Shown: positions 41,312 through 54,907, counted from the first letter of the stretch. The stretch: DNA of 64,000 nt from Aeromicrobium sp. Root344 (GCF_001425755.1 NZ_LMDH01000001.1:3347571-3411570); one strand, 5' to 3'. Numbers and translations are program-made. Notes: generated by a model from the letters alone, not told the origin.

Positions 41312-42271
41312 TCACAGCCAGCCGGACTTCTTGAAGCGGCGGTAGATGTAGAGGCACAGCCCGGCGATCACCGCGACGCAGATCGGATAGCCGTACGTCC
41401 AGGTGAGCTCGGGCATGTGCTCGAAGTTCATGCCGTAGATGCCGGCGATCGCGGTCGGCACGGCGAAGATCGTGGCGCCGGCGGTGAGTTTGCGCATGTC
41501 CTCGTTCTGCTGGACGCTCAGCTGCGCCAGGTGCGCCTGCAACGCGTTGTCGAGCAGGTGGTCGATCGAGTCGATCGCCTCTGCGGCCCGCGCGAGGTGG
41601 TCGCCGATGTCGCGGAAGTACGGTCGCGCGTCCTCGGGCATCGAGCCCTGCGCGAACCGCATGATCGGCTCCTTCAGCGGCAGCACCGCGCGGCGGAACT
41701 CCAGCGTCTCGCGCTTGAGCCGGTAGATGCGGGTCGAGTCGTTGGAGCGTTCCGCCGAGAACACGGACGACTCGACCTCCTGGACGTCGATCTCGAGCTC
41801 TCGGGCGACCGCTTCGTAGTGGTCCACGATGTTGTCGACGACGGCGTACAGCGCAGCGGTCGGCCCGTGCGAGAGCGGCTCGATCATCGTCTCCGCAGCG
41901 CGGCGGGCCTCCTTGAGCGTCGGGCCGCCGTGGCGCACCGTCAGCAGGAAGTTGCTGCCGAGGAAGATGTTGACCTCGTGCGTACGGATGTCGTCGTCGC
42001 TGTAGGCCACCGTGCGGATCGACATGAACAGGTGGTCCTCGTAGCGCTCCACCTTGGGTCGTTGATGCGCCTCCAGCGCGTCCTCGACGGCGAGCGGATG
42101 CAGCTTGAGCGACGCCGCGACGCGATGCATCTCGTCGGTCGTGGGGTTGCCGATGCCGATCCAGAGGAAGTCGTCCTCGCCGAGGCCGGCCAAGGCGGCG
42201 TCGAGTGAGTCCCTGTCATCCTTGGTCGATTCACGAATTCCGTCGCGATAGACCGCGCAGTCGATGATCAC
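41312..42271 (-). CDS. CorA family magnesium/divalent-cation transporter
   Basis: 319-residue pentameric channel protein. The large cytoplasmic helical domain ends with the conserved [18 protein letters not shown] loop (GMN motif, about 280-282) between the two C-terminal transmembrane helices. The cytoplasmic tail KKSGWL is short and basic. The start codon is GTG at 42271. It converges with uppP. Mg2+ uptake is the usual family role; cation choice cannot be proven. Confidence 0.9.
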   Translation of the reverse strand: MIIDCAVYRDGIRESTKDDRDSLDAALAGLGEDDFLWIGIGNPTTDEMHRVAASLKLHPLAVEDALEAHQRPKVERYEDHLFMSIRTVAYSDDDIRTHEVNIFLGSNFLLTVRHGGPTLKEARRAAETMIEPLSHGPTAALYAVVDNIVDHYEAVARELEIDVQEVESSVFSAERSNDSTRIYRLKRETLEFRRAVLPLKEPIMRFAQGSMPEDARPYFRDIGDHLARAAEAIDSIDHLLDNALQAHLAQLSVQQNEDMRKLTAGATIFAVPTAIAGIYGMNFEHMPELTWTYGYPICVAVIAGLCLYIYRRFKKSGWL

Positions 42272-42346
42272 GACGTCATTCTGCCCCCGGTCTCAACGGG
42301 CGACGCCGTCGACAGGCCGCAGCCAGTCAGCCGATACGCTCGCCTC

Positions 42347-43573
42347 ATGCGCAGCTGGTCACGTCCCGATGTCCCGTCCCTGGGCGATCTCGGACTCGGT
42401 GAAGGACCAGTCGTACGCGTCCACGACACCGCCTCAGGTGAGGTACGCCCGAGTGACCCGAGCGGCTCGGCGCGGATGTACGTCTGTGGCATCACGCCGT
42501 ACGACGCGACCCACATGGGCCACGCCTCGACCTACCTCACGTTCGACCTGCTCCAGCGCGCGTGGCTCGACCGCGGGCTCGACGTCGACTACACGCAGAA
42601 CGTGACCGACGTCGACGACCCGCTGATCGAGCGGGCGCAGGCGACCGGCGTCGAGTGGTCCGATCTCGCGGCCCAGGAGATCGAGCTGTTCCGCCAGGAC
42701 ATGACGGCGCTGCGGATCATCCCGCCGGCCAACTACGTCGGAGCCGTCGAGACGATCGACCTCGTCGTCGACCTCATCGACAAGCTGGACCAGGCCGGAT
42801 CGGTCTATCAGGTCGACGACGATCTCTACTTCGACGTGCACGCCGACGCGGGCTTCGGCAGCGTGTCCGGGCTCGACGAGGCCGAGATGCTGCGGATCTT
42901 CCCCGAGCGCGGGGGAGACCCCGACCGCCCCGGCAAGAAGCATCCGCTGGACTGTCTCCTGTGGCAGGCGGAGCGGCCCGGCGAGCCGTCGTGGGAGACG
43001 CGCCTCGGCACGGGTCGGCCCGGCTGGCACGTCGAGTGTGCCGCGATCGCGTTGGAGCACCTCGGCGTCAGGTTCGACGTCCAGGGCGGCGGATCCGACC
43101 TGGTCTTCCCGCACCACGAGATGTCGGCGTCGGAGGCCACCGTCGTGACGCACGAACCGTTCGCCGACGCGTACGTCCACGCCGGCATGGTCGGCTTCGA
43201 GGGCGAGAAGATGTCCAAGTCCAAGGGCAACCTCGTGCTGGTCTCGCAGCTTCGCGCCGAAGGTCGCGACCCCATGGCGATCCGTCTGGCGCTGCTCGCG
43301 CACCACTACCGCAGCGACTGGGAGTGGTTCGACGACGAGATCACCAAGGCGGAGGCGCGGCTCGCAACCTGGCGTGACGCGGTGAGCCGCACGCTCGCGC
43401 CCTCAGGCACCGCGGTGCTGCAGGCCGTACGCTCCGCACTGGCTGACGACCTCGACGCGCCGGCAGCGCTCGCCGCGATCGATGCGTGGGCAGCGGACGA
43501 CTCCGCCGCTGACCCGCAGGCCGGCCGCACCGTACGCACTGCCGTCGACGCCCTGCTCGGCGTCGCGTTGTGA
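42347..43573 (+). CDS. mshC: Cysteine:1-D-myo-inosityl 2-amino-2-deoxy-glucopyranoside ligase
   Basis: 408-residue ligase of mycothiol synthesis; it joins Cys to GlcN-Ins using ATP. It resembles class I cysteinyl-tRNA synthetase but is shorter: [16 protein letters not shown] (45-60, with zinc ligand Cys47 and the HIGH-like motif) and EKMSKSKGN (about 285-293, KMSKS). It lacks the tRNA-binding C-terminal domain. Leaderless: TACGCT (42335-42340)-N6-ATG. The presence of mshC supports an actinobacterial origin with mycothiol. It is followed by the small membrane protein, with a four-base overlap. Confidence 0.95.
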   Translation: MRSWSRPDVPSLGDLGLGEGPVVRVHDTASGEVRPSDPSGSARMYVCGITPYDATHMGHASTYLTFDLLQRAWLDRGLDVDYTQNVTDVDDPLIERAQATGVEWSDLAAQEIELFRQDMTALRIIPPANYVGAVETIDLVVDLIDKLDQAGSVYQVDDDLYFDVHADAGFGSVSGLDEAEMLRIFPERGGDPDRPGKKHPLDCLLWQAERPGEPSWETRLGTGRPGWHVECAAIALEHLGVRFDVQGGGSDLVFPHHEMSASEATVVTHEPFADAYVHAGMVGFEGEKMSKSKGNLVLVSQLRAEGRDPMAIRLALLAHHYRSDWEWFDDEITKAEARLATWRDAVSRTLAPSGTAVLQAVRSALADDLDAPAALAAIDAWAADDSAADPQAGRTVRTAVDALLGVAL

Positions 43574-43755
43574 TCCAGCGACCGTCGGAGGAGCAGCTCA
43601 ACATCCTGCGCTGGGTCGTGACGGCCGCCCTGGCGATCGTCTACGTGTTCACCGGCTTCGAGCCGGCCCTCGTGGTCGGGGTCGTCGTGTTCTCACTTCC
43701 GTGGATCGCCAAGCTCCGGTCGTCCTTCCGCCAAGGATCACGCGGACCCCGCTGA
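43570..43755 (+). CDS. Small hydrophobic protein downstream of mshC
   Basis: 61-residue protein with two transmembrane segments (about 15-31 and 33-47, [19 protein letters not shown]...). It begins with GTG overlapping the mshC stop (GTGA), so it is likely translated with it. No family is recognised. The charged N-terminus and basic C-terminus suggest a membrane orientation. Its link to mycothiol is only by position. Confidence 0.6.
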   Translation: MIQRPSEEQLNILRWVVTAALAIVYVFTGFEPALVVGVVVFSLPWIAKLRSSFRQGSRGPR

Positions 43756-43759
43756 GCGC

Positions 43760-44188
43760 CTAGCCTTCTGCCTGCATCCGTTCGAGGACCTCCGGCCATT
43801 CCTCGGGGGAGACGGTGACCGGCGTCTGCAGGAGCCACTGCACCCCGAACGGATCCCGCACGCGCCCGCCGCGTGCCCCGTACGGCTGGTCCGCGATCGG
43901 GAAGATGATCTCGGCGCCTGCGTCGGCCATCGCGGCCGCAACGGCATCCGGGTCCGGTGAGACGACGTCAAGGATCGAGCCCGGCGTCTGCGCGGTCGCT
44001 GCCGGGTCGGTGTCGTCGGCGTCCTTGAGCGTGACGCTGCAGCCGAAGACCTCCAACTCGGCGAACACGATGCGATCTCCGACCGGATAGCTGCTGATCA
44101 GCTCCGCACCCAGGACGTCCCGGTAGAAGTCGATCGCAGCGGCGGCGTCCGACACCACCAGCTTGGGCCTGATCGCGTTGTGGCTCAT
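43760..44188 (-). CDS. VOC family (glyoxalase/bleomycin-resistance-like) protein
   Basis: 142-residue VOC-fold protein: IRPKLVVSDAAAAIDFYRDVLGAELI begins the first beta-alpha-beta unit, and RGGRVRDPFGVQWLLQT the second. The metal triad is only partly recognisable. YFK-like proteins in this family bind divalent metal and act in detoxification; function is not specified here. Four bases separate its end from the convergent small-protein gene; its start region holds the palindrome at 44226. Confidence 0.8.
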   Translation of the reverse strand: MSHNAIRPKLVVSDAAAAIDFYRDVLGAELISSYPVGDRIVFAELEVFGCSVTLKDADDTDPAATAQTPGSILDVVSPDPDAVAAAMADAGAEIIFPIADQPYGARGGRVRDPFGVQWLLQTPVTVSPEEWPEVLERMQAEG

Positions 44189-44225
44189 GTCGCCAGTTTT
44201 GCACGCGCCGACCCCGCGCTGAGCG

Positions 44226-44270
44226 TGACACTTTGGAGGCGGACGACCGCGTGTCGCCGCCAAACCGTCA
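44226..44270. repeat. Palindromic element, probable terminator of the PAC2 gene
   Basis: TGACACTTTGGAGGCG (44226-44241) and CGCCGCCAAACCGTCA (44255-44270) are inverted repeats with 13 of 16 bases complementary. It lies just after the PAC2 gene stop and before the VOC start. TTGGAGGCGGACG within it recurs exactly at 59286-59298, suggesting a shared element family. Confidence 0.5.
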
Positions 44271-44283
44271 CTGCCAGCGCGTT

Positions 44284-45135
44284 CTACTCCGGGTCGTCGC
44301 TGCGACGGCGCAGATAACGCTCGAACTCGCGGGCGATCGCGTCGCCGGACGCCTCTGGCAGATCGCTCGTGTCGCGCTCGTTCTCGAGCGCCTCGACGTA
44401 CTCGGCGATCTCCTCGTCGCGGGACGTGAGGTCCTCAGCGCCACGCTGCCAGGCATCGGTCATCTCGACGAGCACGCCCTGGGGGAGCGGCAGGCCCATC
44501 GCGTCCTCGATCGCCCCGAGCAGCGCCAACGTGGCCTTGGGGCACGGCGGCTCGGCGAGGTAGTGCGGGACCGCTGCCCACAGCGAGGCGGAGGCGATGC
44601 CCTCCTGCGACGCCATCTCGTTGAGGACCGAGGTGATGCCGACGGGCCCCGAGTACGTCGAGGGCAGCAGCGACATGCGCTCCATCAGCACCGGGTCGGT
44701 CGTCGAGCCGCTGACCGGGACCGGGCGCGTGTGTGGCGAGTCCGCGAGCAGCGCACCCAGCGTGATCAGCTCGGTGACGCCGGCCAGCTTGGCCACGCCG
44801 AGCACCGTGGAGCAGAACGCCTTCCAGCGGAAGTTGGGCTCAGGCGCGCGGAGCAGCAGCACGTCGCGCTCTCCGCGTTTGGGCCGCGCGTGGTAGATCA
44901 TCGGAGCCGGCCAGGTGATCAGCCGATCGCCGTCGTCGCCGTTGTGCACCTGCGGCCGGTGCACCTGGAAGTCGTAGTAGTCCTCAGGGTCCAGCTCGAT
45001 CAGCAGCTCGGCATCCCACTCCTCGATGAGGTGGTCGACCGTGCCCGAGGCGGCATCCGCGGCGTCGTTCCAGCCCTCGAAGGCAGCCACCATCCATGGG
45101 TCTCGGAGCTGCGGGATGCTGGGTTCTGCGGTCAC
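44284..45135 (-). CDS. PAC2 family protein
   Basis: 283-residue protein of the PAC2 (proteasome assembly chaperone 2-like) family. The opening RDPWMVAAFEGWNDAADAASGTVDHLIEEW and the segment LLADSPHTRPVPVSGSTTD are typical of the family. GTG start with GAAGGA and a TAGGCT-N6 pattern both upstream. Role unknown; family members lie near proteasome genes in actinobacteria and here it is adjacent to metH, as in Mycobacterium. The PAC2 name reflects sequence similarity to eukaryotic assembly chaperones, not proof of function. Confidence 0.85.
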   Translation of the reverse strand: MTAEPSIPQLRDPWMVAAFEGWNDAADAASGTVDHLIEEWDAELLIELDPEDYYDFQVHRPQVHNGDDGDRLITWPAPMIYHARPKRGERDVLLLRAPEPNFRWKAFCSTVLGVAKLAGVTELITLGALLADSPHTRPVPVSGSTTDPVLMERMSLLPSTYSGPVGITSVLNEMASQEGIASASLWAAVPHYLAEPPCPKATLALLGAIEDAMGLPLPQGVLVEMTDAWQRGAEDLTSRDEEIAEYVEALENERDTSDLPEASGDAIAREFERYLRRRSDDPE

Positions 45136-45194
45136 TCCTTCAGCCTAGCCCCGCAGCGCGTACGCCGAGGGGACAGGCCGAAGGAGGACGAAGG

Positions 45195-48989
<3,795 letters not shown>

Positions 48990-49206
48990 AAGCAATCCTC
49001 GAGGAGTTGATCGGTAGGAATGCTGGGAAGCTCCAGCCGGCGGCGGGCTCGCCTGGGCCTCGGGAGCTCCCGAACTTAGTCCCACCAGTATCTCACGACG
49101 GGCAACGTCGCGCCCGGACCTTCGCCCGGCGTGGACATGCTGTCGACCGGACGGCGTCCCCGCGCCAGCCACTGGACGCGGACGCTGCCGGTTGGTCGCC
49201 CTGTTC

Positions 49207-49212
49207 TACGGT
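49207..49212 (+). promoter_or_regulatory. -10 element TACGGT of the HAD gene
   Basis: TACGGT-N6-GTG at 49219, the same leaderless layout. Together with the opposite metH promoter this is a divergent 229-bp region. Confidence 0.5.
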
Positions 49213-49218
49213 GGATAC

Positions 49219-49860
49219 GTGACTCAATACGCCGCCGTCCTGTGGGATCTCGACGGCACCATCGTCGACACCGAGCCGCTCTGGATGGCTGCCGAGCACG
49301 CCCTGGCGGCGGAGCACGGGAAGATCTGGACCGAGGAGGACGGCCTCGCGCTCGTCGGCAACTCGCTGATCAAGTCGGGCCACTACATCCGCGAGAAGCT
49401 CGAGATCGACATGTCGGCCGAGGACGTCGTCGACTACCTCGTGCAGCAGCTCGCCTCGGCCCTGTCGGACCACATCGAGTGGCGACCCGGCGCTCGCGAG
49501 CTCATCGAGGCACTCGACTCGGCCGGGGTGCCGCAGGCGCTCGTCACGATGTCGTACGCCCTGATCGCCGACCCTGTCGCCGCCTCCTTGCCGTTCAAGG
49601 CCGTCGTCACCGGCGACATCGTCTCGCGGCCCAAGCCGTACGCCGATCCCTACCTCCTGGCGGCAGAGCTCCTTGGCGTCGATGCCCAGGACTGCCTCGC
49701 GATCGAGGACTCCGGCACCGGCGCAGCGTCAGCCAACGCGGCCGGCTGCGACGTGCTCGTGGTGCCGCACTTCGTCAACGTCGACGAGGCGGAGCGCAGG
49801 GTCCAGATCCCGACGCTCGAGGGCGTCAGGCCCGAGGACCTCGACCCGTTGTTCGTCTAG
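49219..49860 (+). CDS. HAD-family hydrolase
   Basis: 213-residue hydrolase with motif I DLDGTIVDTEP (9-19, Asp nucleophile and acid), the cap domain with LALVGNSLIKSG, motif II MSYA, and motif III K..YADPYLLAAELLGV with GTGAASANAAGCDVLVVP. Similar to phosphoglycolate-phosphatase/beta-phosphoglucomutase-type HADs. Start at GTG 49219 by the TACGGT-N6 pattern; an earlier start at 49192 is possible. Stop shares CTAG with the convergent gene. Confidence 0.87.
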   Translation: MTQYAAVLWDLDGTIVDTEPLWMAAEHALAAEHGKIWTEEDGLALVGNSLIKSGHYIREKLEIDMSAEDVVDYLVQQLASALSDHIEWRPGARELIEALDSAGVPQALVTMSYALIADPVAASLPFKAVVTGDIVSRPKPYADPYLLAAELLGVDAQDCLAIEDSGTGAASANAAGCDVLVVPHFVNVDEAERRVQIPTLEGVRPEDLDPLFV

Positions 49861-50327
49861 CGGTTGAACAGCCCGCTGAGGAAGCCCTTCTTGCGGTGCC
49901 ACCCGTGCTGCTCGAGGAACGTGAACAGCGGCTCCTTGATGCGCTTGGTCGAGAACGAGTAGGTCACCGGTGCCATCGAGACGCCGTCGTCGGTCTTGTT
50001 GACGCCGCCGAGCTCGAAGCTGAACTCCTTGCGGGTGCTCTTGCCGGAGAAGAAGCTCTTCTCGAAGCCCGCTCCCTCGGCATCGGCCGATGCGGCAGTC
50101 TCGGTGTGGAGCTCGTTGAAGTCGAACGTGCCCTTGTCGACGTCGAACGTCACGGTGATGCGGAAGTCCTTGTCGATCGAGGTGATCTCGGTGGGATAGA
50201 GCGAGGTCGCCTTGACGATGTCCCACGTGCCGACGATCGTGTCGCCCTCGACGGCGTACGAGAACGGTTCGCCCGGGTCGTTGAGGGTCGGGACAGCGGC
50301 GAGGACTTCGGCCAGAGGTGTGGTCAT
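49857..50327 (-). CDS. Conserved-looking protein of unknown function
   Basis: 156-residue protein, MTTPLAEVLAAVPTLNDPGEPFSYAVEGDTIVGTWDIV at the start and a lysine-rich C-terminus ending GFLSGLFNR. Predicted mostly beta strands, no signal or membrane segment. I recognise no family. It sits between the HAD gene and the RecB-like gene in a neighbourhood conserved with mycobacteria. Its -10 may be TACCGT seven bases before ATG. Confidence 0.6.
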   Translation of the reverse strand: MTTPLAEVLAAVPTLNDPGEPFSYAVEGDTIVGTWDIVKATSLYPTEITSIDKDFRITVTFDVDKGTFDFNELHTETAASADAEGAGFEKSFFSGKSTRKEFSFELGGVNKTDDGVSMAPVTYSFSTKRIKEPLFTFLEQHGWHRKKGFLSGLFNR

Positions 50328-50348
50328 GGCCAGAACGGTAGTGGGATC

Positions 50349-51194
50349 TCAGGACGCCTGTGGCACGTTCACGATCTCGAACAGCGGCATCTCCGGGGGA
50401 GTGCCGCCGAACTCGGGACACAGCGCCTGGTGGGCGCACCAGCCGCAGAGCCCGCTCTTGCGTGGCGGGAAGTCGCGCAGCTCGATGGCTCGCTCGATCG
50501 CGGACCACAGGGCCACGAGCTTGCGCTCGGTCGCCAGCAGCTCCTGCTCCTCGGGCTCGTAGGTCAGCAGCGTCCCGTCGCCGAAGTACATGAGCTGCAG
50601 CAGTGTCGGGATGACTCCTCTGGTGCGCCAGATGACCAAGGCGTAGAAGCGCATCTGGAACATCGCCTTGTCCTCGAACCGCGGATTGGGGCCTCGGCCC
50701 GTCTTGTAGTCGACCACTCTGATGCGACCGTCGGGCGCGATGTCGATGCGGTCGACGATGCCCGCGAACGTGACGCCCGACTCGAGCTCGTAGCCGACCC
50801 GCTCCTCACGGGACGCGGGCTCGAGCCACCGCGGATCCTCCATGTCGAAGTACGTGCGCAGGAGGTCGACGGCCGAGGCCAGCCACGCCGTCTCGTCGGC
50901 CGCTTGGTCGGCGGTGAACAGCTCCGCCAGTCTGGGCTCCTCGGCGCGCAGCTTGTCCCACTCACCGGGCAACAGCTCGACGGCGCGGTCGAGCGTACGA
51001 CCGGGAGCCGGCTCGCCGAACAGGTCCTCGAGCACGGCGTGCACCAGGGTGCCTCGCACCATGACCGGGTCGGCCGGTTCGGGCAGCCGGTCGATCGTGC
51101 GGAACCGGTAGAGCAAGGGGCAGTTCTGGAAGTCGCCGGCACGGCTCGGTGACAGCGACCGGCGCACGGTCAGCGGGGTGTCGGAGTCGTCCAT
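50349..51194 (-). CDS. RecB-like PD-(D/E)XK nuclease
   Basis: 281-residue protein of the PDDEXK superfamily, resembling the nuclease domain of RecB and the Rv2119 family. GTLVHAVLE (N-terminal helix), GIVDRIDIAPDGRIRVVDYKTGRG (catalytic D..DYK) are present. Cys25 (FQNCPL) plus a CGWCAHQALC cluster near the C-terminus could bind a [4Fe-4S] centre. Start ATG 51194 with TACTGT-N6. It diverges from the M50 gene; both have leaderless patterns. Probably acts in DNA repair. Confidence 0.85.
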   Translation of the reverse strand: MDDSDTPLTVRRSLSPSRAGDFQNCPLLYRFRTIDRLPEPADPVMVRGTLVHAVLEDLFGEPAPGRTLDRAVELLPGEWDKLRAEEPRLAELFTADQAADETAWLASAVDLLRTYFDMEDPRWLEPASREERVGYELESGVTFAGIVDRIDIAPDGRIRVVDYKTGRGPNPRFEDKAMFQMRFYALVIWRTRGVIPTLLQLMYFGDGTLLTYEPEEQELLATERKLVALWSAIERAIELRDFPPRKSGLCGWCAHQALCPEFGGTPPEMPLFEIVNVPQAS

Positions 51195-51200
51195 GCCAGC

Positions 51201-51253
51201 ACAGTAGTTCGGCCCACCGACGAATCGAATCACGCCACGCAACCCGATAGGTT
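51201..51253. promoter_or_regulatory. Divergent leaderless -10 elements of the RecB-like and M50 genes
   Basis: Minus TACTGT (51206-51201) precedes the RecB-like ATG by six bases; plus TAGGTT (51248-51253) precedes the M50 GTG by six. Confidence 0.5.
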
Positions 51254-51259
51254 GTCTCG

Positions 51260-52189
51260 GTGAGCTCACCCCCGCAGCCCGGCACGTGGCGTCTCGGTCG
51301 CCTTGCCGGCGTCGACCTGCTGATCCGGCCGTCGCTGCTGGTCATGGGCGTCGCGCTGGTGGTGCTGTTCGCCTCGCGGTTCGAGGATCGCACCGATTCC
51401 AATCCGTACGTCCTGGCCACCGCATTCGTGCTGGCGCTCTACGTGTCGGTGCTGATCCACGAGCTGGCGCACGTCGCGGTGGCTCGCGGGTTCCGCATGC
51501 GCGTCCACTCCGTCACGCTGCACCTGCTGGGCGGCGAGACCCTGATCGAGGGTGAGAGCCGCACGCCGTGGCAGGAGCTGTCGGTCTCGATCGCCGGTCC
51601 GCTGGCGTCATTGGCGATCGGCCTCGCCTGCTTCGCGCTCGAACCCACTCTCGACGGCACCTCGGCCGACGTCGTCAGTGCCGTCGCCCAGGTCAACATC
51701 CTCGTGGCGATCTTCAACATGCTTCCTGGGCTGCCGCTGGACGGCGGCCGGGTGTTCCGGGCGATGATCTGGCAGCTCACGGGTCGCGAGGAGGCCGGCA
51801 TCCGCGTCGCCGCGTGGCTCGGTCGCCTCACCGCAGTCGCCGTCGTCGCGTACGCGCTCACGCGCAGCGACGAGCCCAGCTTCGAGATCGATGTCGTGAT
51901 CGCCGTGCTGATCGGGTGGTTCCTGTGGCAGGGAGCTGGCGATGCCCTCAGCCACGCCGGCCGCTCCGCGCGGATCAACGCCCTCGACGCCCGGAGGATC
52001 GGGTTCCCCGGCGCCACCCCTCCGCCCAACGCCGCACAGCTCTCGGCCGACCTCCACGGCGCCGAGCTGCTTAAAGCCATGGCCGCGCGGCCCGCCGAGG
52101 CGTACGCGCTGGTCGAGGCCGACGGAACGATCTACGGCGTGCTCACTGCCCGAGCCGTCGACGAGGCCTACAGAGCAGGACGACGATGA
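51260..52189 (+). CDS. Site-2 protease family (M50) protein
   Basis: 309-residue membrane metalloprotease. It carries HELAH (about 68-72, in VSVLIHELAHVAVARGF) and the second zinc element FNMLPGLPLDGGRV (about 153-166), the pair of M50 motifs. After the membrane part there is a C-terminal domain related to CBS or an Ala/Glu-rich region. Leaderless GTG start, 65 bp from the divergent RecB-like gene. It overlaps trmI by four bases (ATGA), as in related genomes. Substrate unknown. Confidence 0.87.
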   Translation: MSSPPQPGTWRLGRLAGVDLLIRPSLLVMGVALVVLFASRFEDRTDSNPYVLATAFVLALYVSVLIHELAHVAVARGFRMRVHSVTLHLLGGETLIEGESRTPWQELSVSIAGPLASLAIGLACFALEPTLDGTSADVVSAVAQVNILVAIFNMLPGLPLDGGRVFRAMIWQLTGREEAGIRVAAWLGRLTAVAVVAYALTRSDEPSFEIDVVIAVLIGWFLWQGAGDALSHAGRSARINALDARRIGFPGATPPPNAAQLSADLHGAELLKAMAARPAEAYALVEADGTIYGVLTARAVDEAYRAGRR

Positions 52190-53076
52190 CCTCCTTCATG
52201 CGCAGCGGACCGCTCGAGCCGGGCGAGTGGGTACGCCTGACCGATCCCAAGGGCCGCAAGCACAACGTCCAGCTCGTCGCCGGTGCGGAGTACTCGACCA
52301 AGAAGGGCCAGCTCAGCCACGACGCGATGATCGGCCATCCCGAGGGCATCGTCATCGAGTCGTCGATGGGCGCGCCCTACCAGGTGTTCCGCCCCCTGCT
52401 GTTCGAGTACGTCGTCTCGATGCCGCGCGGCGCCGCGATCATCTATCCCAAGGACGCCGCACAGATCGTCGCCCAGGCCGACATCTATCCCGGTGCCCGG
52501 GTCGTCGAGGCCGGTGCCGGGTCCGGCAGCCTCACGTCCTACCTCTTGCGCGCGATCGGGCCCGAGGGGACGCTCGGCTCCTACGAGATCCGAGAGGACT
52601 TCGCCGAGAACGTGGTGCGCAACGTGCACCAGGTCGCGGGCCCCAACCCGCCCGGCTGGACGCTGACCGTCGGCGACGTGCGCGAGGTCATCACCGAGAC
52701 CGAGATCGACCGCCTGATCCTCGACATGGTCGACCCATGGACCTGCATCCCGCTCGCCGCCGAACGGCTCGTGCCCGGAGGCATCCTGTGCGCCTATGTC
52801 GCGACCACGACCCAGCTCTCGCGGTTCGTCGAGACCGTACGCGAACAGGGCGGGTTCACCGAGCCGCGCGCCTGGGAGACGCTGGAGCGCGACTGGCACC
52901 TCGAAGGCCTCGCGGTCCGCCCCGACCACAAGATGAACGGCCACACCGCGTTCCTCGTGACGGCTCGCAGGATGGCACCCGGGCAGACATCGCTGGAGAA
53001 GTCCCGACGGCCGGCACCCGGCGCATATGGCCCGGACTACCACGGTCCGCGGCCGGCCGGCTTCGTCGCCGAATAG
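52186..53076 (+). CDS. trmI: tRNA (adenine-58-N1)-methyltransferase
   Basis: 296-residue enzyme that adds m1A at tRNA position 58. It has the SAM-binding VVEAGAGSGSLT (106-117) followed by GSYEIREDFAENVVRNV with the acidic ribose ligand, and DRLILDMVDPWT (about 172-183). The N-terminal beta region is typical of TrmI. Start codon overlaps the M50 stop (ATGA). Mycobacterial Rv2118c is the counterpart in the same neighbourhood. It would act as a homotetramer. Confidence 0.93.
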   Translation: MTSFMRSGPLEPGEWVRLTDPKGRKHNVQLVAGAEYSTKKGQLSHDAMIGHPEGIVIESSMGAPYQVFRPLLFEYVVSMPRGAAIIYPKDAAQIVAQADIYPGARVVEAGAGSGSLTSYLLRAIGPEGTLGSYEIREDFAENVVRNVHQVAGPNPPGWTLTVGDVREVITETEIDRLILDMVDPWTCIPLAAERLVPGGILCAYVATTTQLSRFVETVREQGGFTEPRAWETLERDWHLEGLAVRPDHKMNGHTAFLVTARRMAPGQTSLEKSRRPAPGAYGPDYHGPRPAGFVAE

Positions 53077-53091
53077 CGCCTCGGTCGCAAA

Positions 53092-53128
53092 GTCATCCAA
53101 AAGACACTTTCGCTGTGTCTGAGATGAC
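53092..53128. promoter_or_regulatory. Two-part stem-loop between trmI and the proteasomal ATPase gene
   Basis: Outer arms GTCATC (53092-53097) and GATGAC (53123-53128) enclose AGACAC (53102-53107) and GTGTCT (53115-53120) around a TTTCGCT loop. It may terminate trmI or act in the promoter of the ATPase gene, whose -10 is probably TAGGGT at 53153-53158. Confidence 0.45.
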
Positions 53129-53182
53129 AACCGCATCCGTGGCGTTGACGGGTAGGGTCAGGTGTACGAGCAGGAGGTGGCC

Positions 53183-54907
53183 ATGACCGACAACGAGTCC
53201 ATCCAGTCGAGCGAATCCCAGCAGGAGCTCGCCTACTTGCGCGCGGAGGTCGAGCACCTCAGGCGCCGGCTCGGTTCCGAAGGATCCACCGACTCGCGGC
53301 TCTCCGAGCTCGAGGCCAAGCTGGCGGCGACCAGCTCGCAGAACGAGCGCCTGACGTCGACGTTGCGCGAGGCGCGCGACCAGATCGTGACGCTCAAGGA
53401 AGAGGTCGACCGGCTGGCCCAGCCGCCGACCGGCTTCGGCACGTTCCTGCAGCGCAACGACGACGAGTCGGTCGACGTGTTCACCGGCGGCCGCAAGCTG
53501 CGGGTCAATGTCAGCCCCTCGGTCGACAAGGAAGCCCTGCAGAAGGGCCAGGAAGTCATCCTCAACGAGGCCATGAACGTCGTGATGGCACTCGACTTCG
53601 AGCTCGTCGGCGAGGTCGTCTCGCTCAAGGAGATCCTGGCCGACAACGAGCGCGCCCTGGTCATGGGCAACGCCGACGAGGAGCGCATCGTGCGGCTCGC
53701 CGAGTCGCTCGAGGGCATCAAGCTGCGCCCCGGCGACTCGCTGCTGCTCGACTCCCGGTCGGGCTACGTCTACGAGCGCATCCCCAAGAGCGAGGTCGAG
53801 GACCTCGTGCTCGAAGAGGTGCCGGACATCGACTACGAGTCGATCGGTGGCCTGCGCCAGCAGATCGAGTCGATCCGCGACGCCGTCGAGCTGCCCTACC
53901 TGCACCCCGAGATCTTCATCGAGCACGAGCTCAAGCCGCCCAAGGGCGTGCTGCTCTACGGCCCTCCAGGCTGCGGCAAGACCATGATCGCCAAGGCGGT
54001 CGCGGCGTCACTGGCCAAGAAGGTCTCCGAGCGCACCGGTGAGGAAGGCCGTTCCTACTTCCTCAACATCAAGGGCCCCGAGCTGCTCAACAAGTACGTC
54101 GGCGAGACCGAGCGGCACATCCGCCTGGTGTTCCAGCGCGCCCGTGAGAAGGCGAGCGAAGGCACCCCCGTCATCGTGTTCTTCGACGAGATGGACTCGC
54201 TGTTCCGCACCCGTGGCTCAGGCGTCTCCTCGGACGTCGAGAACACCATCGTGCCGCAGCTCCTCAGCGAGATCGACGGAGTCGAGGGCCTGGAGAACGT
54301 CCTGGTCATCGGCGCCTCCAACCGCGAGGACATGATCGACCCGGCGATCCTGCGACCCGGCCGCCTCGACGTCAAGATCAAGATCGAGCGCCCCGACGCG
54401 GAGTCGGCGACCGACATCTTCAGCAAGTACCTCACCGCCGGCCTGCCACTGCACGCGGACGACCTCGCGGAGTGGGGCGGTGACCGTCAGGCCTGCGTGA
54501 CCGGCATGATCCAGCGCACGGTCGAGCGCATGTACACCGAGTCCGAGGACAACCAGTTCCTCGAGGTCACCTACGCCAACGGCGACAAGGAAGTCCTCTA
54601 CTTCAAGGACTTCAACTCCGGAGCGATGATCCAGAACATCGTCGACCGAGCCAAGAAGATGGCGATCAAGGACCTGCTCGAGCACGGTCACCGCGGCCTG
54701 CGGGTGCAGCACCTGCTCCAGGCCTGCCTCGACGAGTTCAAGGAGAACGAGGACCTGCCCAACACGACCAACCCCGACGACTGGGCGCGGATCTCGGGCA
54801 AGAAGGGTGAGCGCATCGTGTTCATCCGCACCCTCATCTCCGGCAAGAGCGGCAACGAGCCGGGTCGGTCGATCGACACCGTGGCCAACACCGGTCAGTA
54901 CCTCTGA
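53183..54907 (+). CDS. mpa: Proteasome-associated ATPase ARC/Mpa
   Basis: 574-residue AAA+ unfoldase feeding pupylated proteins to the 20S proteasome. N-terminal coiled coil (about 11-80) binds Pup; OB-fold interdomain (about 84-200); AAA domain with Walker A GPPGCGKT (260-267) and Walker B IVFFDE (331-336), then ASNRED and the arginine region. The C-terminus ends NTGQYL, whose penultimate Tyr matches the HbYX-type docking motif. ATG at 53183 follows AGGAGG (53172-53177) by five bases; a GTG at 53162 in frame is less likely. Leader about 18 nt from TAGGGT. Confidence 0.96.
   Translation: MTDNESIQSSESQQELAYLRAEVEHLRRRLGSEGSTDSRLSELEAKLAATSSQNERLTSTLREARDQIVTLKEEVDRLAQPPTGFGTFLQRNDDESVDVFTGGRKLRVNVSPSVDKEALQKGQEVILNEAMNVVMALDFELVGEVVSLKEILADNERALVMGNADEERIVRLAESLEGIKLRPGDSLLLDSRSGYVYERIPKSEVEDLVLEEVPDIDYESIGGLRQQIESIRDAVELPYLHPEIFIEHELKPPKGVLLYGPPGCGKTMIAKAVAASLAKKVSERTGEEGRSYFLNIKGPELLNKYVGETERHIRLVFQRAREKASEGTPVIVFFDEMDSLFRTRGSGVSSDVENTIVPQLLSEIDGVEGLENVLVIGASNREDMIDPAILRPGRLDVKIKIERPDAESATDIFSKYLTAGLPLHADDLAEWGGDRQACVTGMIQRTVERMYTESEDNQFLEVTYANGDKEVLYFKDFNSGAMIQNIVDRAKKMAIKDLLEHGHRGLRVQHLLQACLDEFKENEDLPNTTNPDDWARISGKKGERIVFIRTLISGKSGNEPGRSIDTVANTGQYL

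Noticed and set aside
48990..49218. Possible cobalamin or SAM riboswitch upstream of metH
   Set aside because: No convincing B12-box or SAM core was found on the minus strand. A 14-bp palindrome (TCGGGAGCTCCCGA) lies in the leader but fits no riboswitch family I know.
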